Source of the DNA: Bacillota bacterium
GTDB lineage: Bacteria > Bacillota > Limnochordia > Limnochordales > ZCTH02-B6
DNA: 64,000 nt
NCBI GenBank assembly: GCA_017577945.1
Contig: PKQS01000009.1
Span: forward strand, 62,001-126,000
Direction of reading: 5' to 3'
A program made the position numbers and the translations under genes. This document shows, piece by piece, positions 16,930 to 24,831 of the stretch. The notes beneath the pieces were generated by a model. The model searched no databases, was not told the origin of the DNA, and saw nothing but the letters and a program-made list of their open reading frames with translations. The number at the start of each line of letters is the position of its first letter. The first letter of the stretch is position 1.

Positions 16930-17931
16930 TCAGGCCGCCTGCGCTCCACGCGCGTTCCTCCTTAGGAGCATCAGCAGGAACAAGCCGCTGCCCAGAATCC
17001 CCATGGTCAGCCCCACCGACACTTCGTAGGGATAGATGATGACGCGGCCCAGCGTGTCGCAGGCCAGGACGAAGACGGCGCCCAGCAGCGCCACGTGCAA
17101 GATGTTGTACTTGACGTTGTCGCCCCGGTACAGCGTCACGATGTTGGGCACCACCAGCCCCAGAAACGGCAGGGACCCCACGGTCAGCACCACGGCGGCC
17201 GAGACGGCCGCGACGATGACGAGGCCCACGTTGACCACGTGGCGGTAGTTCAGCCCCAAATTGGTGGCGAAGCTGTCTCCCATCCCCGCGATGGTGAAGC
17301 GGTCGGCGTAGACGTAGGCTACGAGGATGAGCGGTACGCCGACGTACAGCATTTCGTAGCGGCCCCGCAGGATCATGGAAAAGTCGCCGTGCAGCCACGT
17401 CACCAGGCTCTGCAGCAGGTCATACCGGTAGGCGACCGAGGTCGTGACGGCGCTGACGATGTTGCCGAACATGAGTCCCACCAGCGGGATGAACGTGGCG
17501 TTCTTGAACTTGATGCGCTCGACGATGCGCACGAACGCGAACGTGCCCGCCAGGGCGAACGCAAAGGCAATGGCGGTTTTTTGCAGCAGCGTTGCGCCCG
17601 GAAACGCGATGAGCGCCACCAGGACGCCCAGGCGCGCCGCGTCCATCGTGCCCGCGGTGGTGGGCGAGACGAACTTGTTGCGGGTCAGCTGCTGCATAAT
17701 GAGGCCCGCGATGCTCAGCGCCGCACCGGCCATCACGGCGCTCAACAGCCGGGGAACGCGGGTGATGGCCAAGATCTGCTTCTGAATCGGGGTAAGACGG
17801 AACAGCAGCGCATCGACGGGCGAAATGTCGGCAACGCCCACGAAGAGCGAGGCCAACGACAGAGCCAGCAAGGTGGCCGCCAGGGCCGCCAGCTGCAGCG
17901 CGTTGCGCTTGTCCAAAGACATTCCGGACAC
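16930..17931 (-). CDS. yclN: Iron-siderophore ABC transporter, permease (first)
   Basis: 333-residue FecCD-type permease. Stretches such as LIMQQLTRNKFVSPTTAGTM, RIKFKNATFIPLVGLMFGNIVS and GMGDSFATNLGLNYRHVVN read as in Bacillus YclN. GTG at 17931 or the ATG three codons later; neither has a strong ribosome site, so translation may be reduced relative to the binding protein. A GC-rich hairpin (17953-17975) separates it from the binding-protein gene. Confidence 0.92.
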   Translation of the reverse strand: MSGMSLDKRNALQLAALAATLLALSLASLFVGVADISPVDALLFRLTPIQKQILAITRVPRLLSAVMAGAALSIAGLIMQQLTRNKFVSPTTAGTMDAARLGVLVALIAFPGATLLQKTAIAFAFALAGTFAFVRIVERIKFKNATFIPLVGLMFGNIVSAVTTSVAYRYDLLQSLVTWLHGDFSMILRGRYEMLYVGVPLILVAYVYADRFTIAGMGDSFATNLGLNYRHVVNVGLVIVAAVSAAVVLTVGSLPFLGLVVPNIVTLYRGDNVKYNILHVALLGAVFVLACDTLGRVIIYPYEVSVGLTMGILGSGLFLLMLLRRNARGAQAA

Positions 17932-17952
17932 CCGGTCACACGCCCCATCGGC

Positions 17953-17975
17953 GGGGCCCGCGCGCCGCGGGCCCC
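17953..17975 (-). other. Intercistronic hairpin between yclQ and yclN
   Basis: GGGGCCCGCG (17953-17962), 3-nt loop, CGCGGGCCCC (17966-17975), no T tract. It lies directly after the binding-protein stop, where such hairpins protect the upstream mRNA or attenuate the permease genes, giving more binding protein than channel. Confidence 0.65.
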
Positions 17976-17979
17976 GGGG

Positions 17980-18939
17980 TTACGGCGCCGTCTTCAGCAG
18001 AGCCTGCTCGATGTCTTGGATCATCAGGGCCAGCGACTGCAAGCCGCCGCCGGACAAGTACCAGTAGCTGGGCTCCAGGTACACGATGTTGCCGTTGCGG
18101 TACGCCCGCGTCAGGCGCACCAGCTCGTTCTCCACCACTTGCCGCGCGCTCGGGCCCGCGCCGCCCGCGACCACCGCGTCGCGGTCGATGACGAACAGGT
18201 AATCCGGATCCCGCATGAGCACGTACTCCCACGAGATGACCTGCCCGTGGGTGGACGCTTGGATGGCGGTGTCCACGGGCGTGAGGCCGAACTCGTCGTG
18301 GATGAACCCGTAGCGGGAGCCCGGACCGAAGGCGCTGGCGCGGCCGCCCGTGATGAGCAGCACCAGGGCGCTGCGGCCTCCGCTCCCCGCACGGACCCGC
18401 TCGATGGCCGCCTCCAGCTTGGCCAGCTCGGCTTCGGCCGCCGCTTCCACGTCGAAAAGGCGAGCCAGCGTGCGCACGTTGTCTTTGACCGAGCCGAAGT
18501 AGTCGTCGAAGCGGACGCCCATGTAAATCGTCGGCGCCAGGCGGGACAGGCCGTCGTAGTGAGCGGACGTGCGGCTCGAGATGATAATCAGGTCGGGCTT
18601 GAGAGCGGCGATGGCTTCGTAGTCCGGTTCCTGCAGCGTGCCGACGTTGGCGTACTTCGCGTCGCCGTACTTGGCGAGATAGGGTGGAATGTTGGCCTTG
18701 GGCAGCCCGGCGACCTCGATCCCCAACGCGTCCAGCGTATCCAGCACGCCAAAATCGAAGACGACGACGCGCTGCGGCTTGTAGGGAACGACGGTAGTGC
18801 CGAGCGCATGCTCGACTGTGATGCTCTCCTGCGCGCCGGCCGGTGCGGCCGCCAGCGCCAGGGCCAATCCCAGGGCGAACACGCCGAGAAGAGACGACAC
18901 GCTGCGCCGAAGCAGCGTCACAAACCGCCTGTGCGCCAT
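17980..18939 (-). CDS. yclQ: Iron-siderophore (petrobactin-type) substrate-binding protein
   Basis: 319 residues. Signal peptide to about residue 36 (AGA/QES), no lipobox Cys. The mature part is of the FatB/YclQ class: VVVFDFGVLDTLDALGIEVA, VGTLQEPDYEAIAALKPDLI, ASAFGPGSRYGFIHDEFGL, STHGQVISWEYV, ending YWYLSGGGLQSL. In Bacillus these bind petrobactin or its precursor; the ligand here is inferred from that likeness. ATG 18939 behind GAGAGGG. First gene of the operon, under an iron-box-like site at 19036. A soluble, non-lipidated binding protein implies a periplasm. Confidence 0.93.
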   Translation of the reverse strand: MAHRRFVTLLRRSVSSLLGVFALGLALALAAAPAGAQESITVEHALGTTVVPYKPQRVVVFDFGVLDTLDALGIEVAGLPKANIPPYLAKYGDAKYANVGTLQEPDYEAIAALKPDLIIISSRTSAHYDGLSRLAPTIYMGVRFDDYFGSVKDNVRTLARLFDVEAAAEAELAKLEAAIERVRAGSGGRSALVLLITGGRASAFGPGSRYGFIHDEFGLTPVDTAIQASTHGQVISWEYVLMRDPDYLFVIDRDAVVAGGAGPSARQVVENELVRLTRAYRNGNIVYLEPSYWYLSGGGLQSLALMIQDIEQALLKTAP

Positions 18940-19035
18940 AAGAATCCCTCTCCGTGTGCGAAATGTGGGCGAACCGGCTCCGATAGGGGAAAGGATCGCC
19001 TTCACCCGTGTTTGCGGAGCCGAGAAACGGTCTTG

Positions 19036-19066
19036 TTAGGTTACCCTAACACTAATTCTAAGGTAA
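19036..19066 (-). promoter_or_regulatory. DtxR/IdeR-like iron box and promoter
   Basis: TTAGGTTACCCTAAC (19036-19050), followed by ACTAA, closely resembles the DtxR/IdeR consensus TTAGGTTAGSCTAACCTAA. On the minus strand a weak promoter, TTACCT (19061-19066), 17 nt, TAACCT (19038-19043), places the box on the -10. Iron-dependent repression of the yclQNOP operon is the natural reading. Confidence 0.7.
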
Positions 19067-19184
19067 TCCGTGAACGCCTGGGCGTCAATGCTTTTGTGAG
19101 ATTTTTCGCCCGGTTGGGCGGCCCGCGGCTGGAAAGGGCTCGCGCCGAGCGGGGCGAGGGAACGCACACCGGGGCAAAGAAGTT

Positions 19185-21071
19185 ATGAACATTGCTTGGG
19201 TGCATGGAATGGAGGCGCGTCATGCGGCGCCGGACTCGCCGGTGAATCAAGACCTGGCCGTCGTATTGGGCCTGCTGGCCGCGACCGTCGTGATGTTCGC
19301 CGCCAACAGGCCACGGATGGACGTCGTGGCCTTGCTCATGATGACGTTGCTGGCGTTGCTGGGAGTCGTCCCCGTCGATGAAGCGCTGGCAGGCTTCAGC
19401 GATCCGAACGTGATTCTCATCGCGGCGCTGTTCGTCGTCGGCGAGGGGCTGGTGCGCACAGGCGTCGCGCAGAAGCTGGGCGATTTTATCGCGCGCCGGG
19501 CGGGCAGCGACGATCGGCGGCTCATCGCGCTGCTGATGCTGGTCGTCGCGGCCGTCGGCTCCTTCATGAGCTCCACGGGTGTAGTCGCGCTCTTTATTCC
19601 TACGGCGCTGCGGGTGGCGCGCCGGGCCGGGGTGCCGCCGGGCCGCCTGATGATGCCGCTCAGCGTCGGCGCGCTCATCAGCGGCATGATGACCCTCATC
19701 GCCACGCCGCCCAACCTCATCGTCCACGGCCAGCTGCAGCGGGCCGGTTACGACGGTTTTGGTTTCTTTTCGTTCACGCTGTTCGGCGTGCCCATCTTGC
19801 TGGCCGCCATCACTTACATGGTGGCCGCGCGCCGCTGGCTGGCCTCGGAGCCGTCCCGGGCCGACGAGGCGCTGCGCGGCCGGCCGCGGGTGGCGGAGTG
19901 GGCCGAAGAGTACGGCTTGGTCGGGCGCGAAGTGCGGCTGGAGGTGGCTCCGGGATCGCCGTGGGCGGGCCGCCGGCTGGATGAGCTGCGGCTGCGGGCC
20001 ACCTTTGGCTTCAACGTGCTGGCCATCGAGCGCCGGCGGCCCTTAGGGTCCGACATCGTCGCGCCGTCGGCCGCCACGGTGCTTCAGGCAGGCGATACCT
20101 TGTTCGTCGACTTCCGCGAGCCGGCCCGGGAGCTGAACGAGTTGTGCCGGCGCCACCGGCTGGTCGCACTGCCCATTGCGCTGGAGCAGTTCGCCGACGC
20201 CTCCCAAACCGTCGGCATGGCCGAGCTCATGATTCCCGCCACCTCCAACCTCATCGGCAAGTCGGCGGTGACGGCCGGCTTCCGCACGCGGCACCAGTTG
20301 TCGGTCATCGGCATCAAGCGGGGCACAAAGCCCATCGCCGGCGACGTGCAGCATGAGCCGTTGCAGCTGGGCGACACGCTGCTGGTGGCGGGGCCGTGGA
20401 AGGCCATCAACCGGCTGCAGTGCAACCCGCACGAGCTCATCGTCTTGCACGTACCGGTCGAGCGCGACGAAGTGGTGCCGCTGCCCTCGCGGGCTCCGCT
20501 GGCCGTGGCGGTGCTGGCCCTCGTCGTCGGGCTGATGGTATCGGGCGCGGTGCCCAACGTCGTGGCGGGGCTGATTGGTTGTTTCTTGCTCGGCCTCTTT
20601 CGTTGCGTGGACCTCGAGGGAGCCTATCGCGCCGTTCAGTGGCCGACCGTGTTCCTGATCGCCGGCATGCTGCCGTTTTCGGCCGCGCTGCACAAGACCG
20701 GCGGCGTGGAGCTGGCCGCGCAAGCGCTCGGCGGCTTGGTGGGAAGCGCCAGCCCGCTGGCGGCGCTGGCCGCCGTATATCTCATCACCGCTCTCTTCGG
20801 CTTGTTCATCTCCAACACGGCCACGGCCGTGCTCATGGCGCCCGTCGCCGTCTCCCTGGCGGCCGAGCTGAACTTGCCGGCCGAGGCGTGCGGCATGGCG
20901 GTAGCGTTGGCCAGCTCGGCGGCTTTCCTGACGCCCGTGTCGTCGCCTGTCAACGCGCTGGTGGTGGGCCCCGGGAACTACCGGTTTATGGATTTCGTGC
21001 GTATCGGCTTGCCTCTATTTTTGTTGGTCATGGCCCTGAGCCTGGCGCTCATTTGGCTCGTTTATCTGTAA
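19185..21071 (+). CDS. SLC13/DASS-type transporter with two TrkA-C (RCK_C) domains
   Basis: 628 residues. Two membrane halves flank a soluble middle (about 215-400). Each half has the family's inverted-repeat motif: SSTGVVALFIPTALRVAR with ATPPNLIVHG in the first, ISNTATAVLMAPVAVSLA with TPVSSPVNALVVGPG in the second. The middle contains two RCK_C domains (LEVAPGSPWAGRRLDELRL; MIPATSNLIGKSAVTAGF). This is the SAC1/citrate-sulfate permease architecture; sulfate, phosphate or dicarboxylate are candidate substrates. The ATG at 19185 has a poor ribosome site; an internal ATG (MEARHAA) is an alternative. Confidence 0.88.
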   Translation: MNIAWVHGMEARHAAPDSPVNQDLAVVLGLLAATVVMFAANRPRMDVVALLMMTLLALLGVVPVDEALAGFSDPNVILIAALFVVGEGLVRTGVAQKLGDFIARRAGSDDRRLIALLMLVVAAVGSFMSSTGVVALFIPTALRVARRAGVPPGRLMMPLSVGALISGMMTLIATPPNLIVHGQLQRAGYDGFGFFSFTLFGVPILLAAITYMVAARRWLASEPSRADEALRGRPRVAEWAEEYGLVGREVRLEVAPGSPWAGRRLDELRLRATFGFNVLAIERRRPLGSDIVAPSAATVLQAGDTLFVDFREPARELNELCRRHRLVALPIALEQFADASQTVGMAELMIPATSNLIGKSAVTAGFRTRHQLSVIGIKRGTKPIAGDVQHEPLQLGDTLLVAGPWKAINRLQCNPHELIVLHVPVERDEVVPLPSRAPLAVAVLALVVGLMVSGAVPNVVAGLIGCFLLGLFRCVDLEGAYRAVQWPTVFLIAGMLPFSAALHKTGGVELAAQALGGLVGSASPLAALAAVYLITALFGLFISNTATAVLMAPVAVSLAAELNLPAEACGMAVALASSAAFLTPVSSPVNALVVGPGNYRFMDFVRIGLPLFLLVMALSLALIWLVYL

Positions 21072-21098
21072 AATGCGAGATAGAGGAGGGGAGCGACT

Positions 21099-21461
21099 GT
21101 GCGGGTTGCACTCATTGCCCACGACCGCAAGAAGGATGAGCTGGTCGAGTTCGTCATGCGGCACCGGGACGCGTTTGCGCGCCACGAGCTGGTGGCCACG
21201 GGGACGACCGGCGCCCTCATCCAGGAGCGGACGGGCCTGAAAGTGCACCGTTATTTGTCGGGCCCGCTGGGAGGCGACCAGCAGATCGGCAGCGAGATTG
21301 CCCTGGGCCGCATCGACGTCGTCTTCTTCCTGCGCGATCCACTAACGGCCCATCCCCACGAGCCGGATGTGGCCGCGCTGCTCCGCTTGTGCGACGTGCA
21401 GGGCGTGCCGGTGGCCACGAACCTCGCGACCGCCAAGTGGCTGGTCAAAGCGCTGGAATAA
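21099..21461 (+). CDS. mgsA: Methylglyoxal synthase
   Basis: 120 residues, the whole length of the family. It converts dihydroxyacetone phosphate to methylglyoxal and phosphate, a bypass of lower glycolysis. Motifs: [21 protein letters not shown] phosphate site, [11 protein letters not shown] with the catalytic Asp, [16 protein letters not shown] with the conserved His, and NLATA near the end. GTG behind GAGGAGGGGAG, 27 bp after the transporter gene, so the two may be co-transcribed. Confidence 0.96.
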   Translation: MRVALIAHDRKKDELVEFVMRHRDAFARHELVATGTTGALIQERTGLKVHRYLSGPLGGDQQIGSEIALGRIDVVFFLRDPLTAHPHEPDVAALLRLCDVQGVPVATNLATAKWLVKALE

Positions 21462-21638
21462 CCTCCCGGCCGTCGCCTTGCAGGATGTAGGCGCCGCGCC
21501 TTGAATATTAGAAGTTGGCCGGTTGTGTGCCATCGGTCGAGTTCAGCCTGTCCTTCCGGAAGCCGTAGGTTCCGGAGCACCCAGCGAACAAGCGTGTCAT
21601 AGCCTCGCAATCTCGCCGCACGAAGGGGAAGGAACGCG

Positions 21639-24029
21639 TTGGGTTGGATGCTGCCTTTCTCCGTACTGGCATCGGTCGCGCTGGGGTTGGCCGCGCCCGC
21701 GCTGTACCGGGTGTTTGGGACGCGTCTTGGGCGCGTGCTGGCGCTCTGGCCGGCAGGGCTGTTCGCGTACTTCTTGACGCTCGCAGGCCGCGTCGCCGGC
21801 GGCGAAGTGTTGCGCTGGACGCAGCGCTGGTTCTCGCTTCCCGGCTCGTGGTCGACCGCCGGCGCCGGTGTTGACGTGAACTTCAGCTTTTCCCTGGACG
21901 GGCTTTCGCTGTTGTTCGTCTTGCTGATTACGGGCGTCGGCGCGCTGGTGCTGTTTTACGCCGGCTCGTACTTGGGCGAGGGCGAAGACCACGGCAAGTT
22001 TTTCGCCTATTTGACGTTGTTCGTCGGCGCGATGCTGGGCGTCGTGACGGCCGACAACGTGCTGCTCCTGTACTTGTTCTGGGAGCTGACCAGCATCACG
22101 TCGTTCCTGCTCATCGGCTTTTGGAATCACAAGGAGGCGTCCCGCTACGGGGCGCTCAAGGCGCTGCTCGTCACGGGTTCTGGCGGCCTGGCGCTGCTGA
22201 CCGGCTTCGTGCTCATGTTGTTCGTGACGGGCTCCGCGGAGTTGCCGCAGCTATTGGCTGGCGCCGAGGCGCTGCGGGCGAGCTCATTTTATCCGGTCAT
22301 TCTCGCGCTGGTGCTGATCGGGGCGTTCACCAAGTCGGCGCAAGTGCCGTTCCACATCTGGCTTCCCAACGCCATGGAGGCGCCGACGCCCGTTAGTGCC
22401 TACCTGCACTCGGCGGCCATGGTGAAGGCGGGCATTTACCTGGTGGCCCGCATGTCCGGCATCTTGGGCGGCACGCCGGGCTGGACGTTGGCCGTGTCCC
22501 TGGTAGGCATGAGCTCCTTGGTGCTCGGCTCGTACTGGGCGCTGCGGCAGACGGATCTCAAGGCCATCCTGGCCTATTCGACCATCAGCCAGCTCGGGCT
22601 CATTATGGCGCTGCTCGGCTGGGGCACTCCGGAAGCGGCGGCCGCGGCGTTCTTCCATATTCTCAACCACTCGGTGTTTAAGGCCGCGCTGTTCATGACG
22701 GTCGGCATCGTCGACCACGAGACGCACACGCGCGACATCCGGGTGCTGAAAGGGCTGGGCGCCGCCATGCCCGTGACGGCGGCCATCGCCGCGGTGGCTT
22801 CGTTGGCGCTGGCCGGCGTGCCGCCGCTGAACGGGTTCGTGAGCAAAGAAATGTTCTTCGCCGCGTCGCTGGAGACGGAAGCGGTCCTGGCGGGCGTTCC
22901 CGGCGGTGGCTTCCTCACGGCCCTGTTCCCCGTGCTGGCCGTGGCGGGCAGCGCGCTCACGTTCATTTACTCGCTGCGCATCTCGCACGGCGTCTTCTTT
23001 GCCAGGGCTAGTGGGGAAAGCGTCTTAAGCGGGCGCGCCGTACACGAGGCGCCGGCCCGGCTCTGGGCAGCTCCCGCGCTGCTGGCGGCCCTGGCCGTGG
23101 CGCTGGGCGTGGCGCCGGGACTGGTCGATGAACCGGTGGTGGCGTCAGCGGTGCACGCGGTTCTTGGTCCTGTGGAGACGCCGCACCTGGCGCTCTGGCA
23201 CGGGGTGAATGCGCCGCTGCTCATGTCGGCGCTCGTCATCGCGCTGGGCGCGGCAGGCTACGCGGCCGGCGATGCGCTGAACCGCGCGCTGGCGGCGCTG
23301 CCGGCGCGGCCTAGCGCGAACCGGCTGTACGACTGGTCGCTGGACGCGCTGAGCCAGGCGGCGCACGTCGTGGAGAGCCGCATGCTCACCGGCTTCACGC
23401 GCGACTACGTCATCTACATGCTCGGCTTTTTCCTCGCGCTGCTGCTGCTGACCGTCGCCGTCGTGGGGCCGTTCCCCCTGCAGTTTGACTGGCCGCCGCG
23501 AGGCGTGCTCCAGTGGGTCGAGCTGGTCGTGGCCGTCCTGATGATGGTCATCGCCGTCCATGTCCCGCGCTTTCAGACGCGGGTCGCGATGGTAGTGGCC
23601 ATGGGTTCCATCGGTACCTTGCTGGTCATGCTCTGGACCATGTTCCGGGCGCCCGACCTGGCGCTGACGTCGTTGGTCGTGGAGCCCATGACGCTGCTGC
23701 TGTTCCTGATGGTGTTCGTGTACTTGCCGCGGCTGAAGACCGACGTGTTCGACCCGGTGGCGAAGCGAGCCAACGTGGCGGTGGCCGCGGCGGCGGGCCT
23801 GGCGGTGACGCTACTCCTTCTGGGCACGCGCGGGCTGCGCGCCGAACGGGCGGTGGCCGACTGGTACATCGCCCACAGCTTGCCCGAAGCCCACGGCGCC
23901 AACGTCGTCAACGTCATCCTCGTGGACTTCCGCGGGTTTGATACGATGTTCGAAATTACCGTACTGGCCCTGGCGGGCCTCGGCGTGTACATCTTGTCCA
24001 ACCTGCGCTTTAAGGGGGGCCATCATTGA
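21639..24029 (+). CDS. mrpA: Na+/H+ antiporter subunit A (fused MrpA-type)
   Basis: 796 residues, the length of the full MrpA. The N-terminal ~500 residues are the NuoL-like antiporter unit (LLYLFWELTSITSFLLIGFWN, FTKSAQVPFHIWLPNAMEAPTPVSAYLHSAAMV cut at the conserved Lys/Pro helix). The C-terminal part carries the extra MrpA helices and the DUF4040-like segment (FRAPDLALTSLVVEPMTLLLF), ending RGFDTMFEITVLALAG. TTG 21639 has GGGAAGGA at good spacing; ATG 21648 is an alternative. First gene of a seven-gene overlapping operon; the complex exchanges cytoplasmic Na+ for protons at alkaline pH. The 177-bp gap before it shows no gene and no promoter I could place. Confidence 0.95.
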   Translation: MGWMLPFSVLASVALGLAAPALYRVFGTRLGRVLALWPAGLFAYFLTLAGRVAGGEVLRWTQRWFSLPGSWSTAGAGVDVNFSFSLDGLSLLFVLLITGVGALVLFYAGSYLGEGEDHGKFFAYLTLFVGAMLGVVTADNVLLLYLFWELTSITSFLLIGFWNHKEASRYGALKALLVTGSGGLALLTGFVLMLFVTGSAELPQLLAGAEALRASSFYPVILALVLIGAFTKSAQVPFHIWLPNAMEAPTPVSAYLHSAAMVKAGIYLVARMSGILGGTPGWTLAVSLVGMSSLVLGSYWALRQTDLKAILAYSTISQLGLIMALLGWGTPEAAAAAFFHILNHSVFKAALFMTVGIVDHETHTRDIRVLKGLGAAMPVTAAIAAVASLALAGVPPLNGFVSKEMFFAASLETEAVLAGVPGGGFLTALFPVLAVAGSALTFIYSLRISHGVFFARASGESVLSGRAVHEAPARLWAAPALLAALAVALGVAPGLVDEPVVASAVHAVLGPVETPHLALWHGVNAPLLMSALVIALGAAGYAAGDALNRALAALPARPSANRLYDWSLDALSQAAHVVESRMLTGFTRDYVIYMLGFFLALLLLTVAVVGPFPLQFDWPPRGVLQWVELVVAVLMMVIAVHVPRFQTRVAMVVAMGSIGTLLVMLWTMFRAPDLALTSLVVEPMTLLLFLMVFVYLPRLKTDVFDPVAKRANVAVAAAAGLAVTLLLLGTRGLRAERAVADWYIAHSLPEAHGANVVNVILVDFRGFDTMFEITVLALAGLGVYILSNLRFKGGHH

Positions 24030-24481
24030 GCTCCGTTTTGCTGCAAACGACGGCGCGGCTGGCGTACCCCATCATCATGACGTTTGCGTTCTTTATGTTT
24101 TTCCGCGGCCACAATCACCCGGGCGGCGGGTTCATCGGGGGCCTGCTGGCCAGCGCGGGCATGCTGCTCATCTACATGGCCTTCGGCGCGAGAGAAGGCG
24201 ACCGCATCTACGGCCGCTACTACCGCGCCCTGGCCATGTTCGGCCTGGCTTGCTCCTTGAGCGCGGCCGTGCTGCCCATGCTGTTCGGAAAGCCGTTTCT
24301 CAAGTCGATGTTCTGGACCATTTCGCTGCCGGGCGGCGTGACGTTTGACCTGAGCACGGTGTTGCTGTTCGATTTCGGCGTCTTCTGGGTCGTCATTGGG
24401 ACGCTGGTCGGCAGCGCCAAGGTGCTGGTAGTGGAGCGGCGGTTCGCGGCCGGCCGCGGGCGAGGGAGTGAGGCGCGATAG
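24026..24481 (+). CDS. mrpB: Na+/H+ antiporter subunit B
   Basis: 151 residues, four helices, with the family motif FFRGHNHPGGGFIGGLLASAG cut into the first two helices and LPGGVTFDLSTVLLFDFGVFWVVIG in the last. TTG 24026 overlaps the mrpA stop. The complete DUF4040/MnhB domain is present. Interacts with subunits A and C in the membrane arm. Confidence 0.95.
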   Translation: MSSVLLQTTARLAYPIIMTFAFFMFFRGHNHPGGGFIGGLLASAGMLLIYMAFGAREGDRIYGRYYRALAMFGLACSLSAAVLPMLFGKPFLKSMFWTISLPGGVTFDLSTVLLFDFGVFWVVIGTLVGSAKVLVVERRFAAGRGRGSEAR

Positions 24482-24831
24482 AGACCATTGTCGCCATTCT
24501 CGTGGGCGTGCTGTTTGCCGTCGGCTTGTACATGATGATGCAAAAGACGATGCTGCGCGTCGTGGTCGGCGGCAACTTGCTCAGCTACGGGACCTTTTTG
24601 GCCCTGATTCTCTCCGGCGGCCTGAACAAGGGCATGGTGCCGGTGCTGGTCGAAGGCGTGGAGGAGTACGTAGACCCGGTGCCGCAGGCCCTCATCTTGA
24701 CGGCCATCGTGATCGGCTTCGGGATGACGGCTTTCCAGCTGGCGCTGGCGTACCGCACGTACCAGGAGACCGGCACCGACGACTTGGATGAACTTCGCCA
24801 CGAGGACGAAGGGAACGGCGCCCATGAGTGA
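24478..24831 (+). CDS. mrpC: Na+/H+ antiporter subunit C (NuoK-like)
   Basis: About 117 residues, three helices, NuoK-like: VGVLFAVGLYMMMQKT, VVGGNLLSYGTFLALI, DPVPQALILTAIVIGFGMTAF. The start is odd. The first ordinary start codon in frame (GTG, 24502) has no ribosome site and cuts into the first helix, whereas GGGAG lies 7 nt before an ATA at 24478 that overlaps the mrpB stop exactly as the other mrp junctions do, and would add IETIVAIL. I place the start at ATA with reserve; a sequencing error for ATG would also explain it. Confidence 0.88.
   Translation: METIVAILVGVLFAVGLYMMMQKTMLRVVVGGNLLSYGTFLALILSGGLNKGMVPVLVEGVEEYVDPVPQALILTAIVIGFGMTAFQLALAYRTYQETGTDDLDELRHEDEGNGAHE

Noticed and set aside
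21462..21638. Riboswitch or attenuator before mrpA
   Set aside because: Short partial repeats (CTTCCGGAAG, GTTCCGGAG) are visible but no consistent structure or known motif could be drawn.
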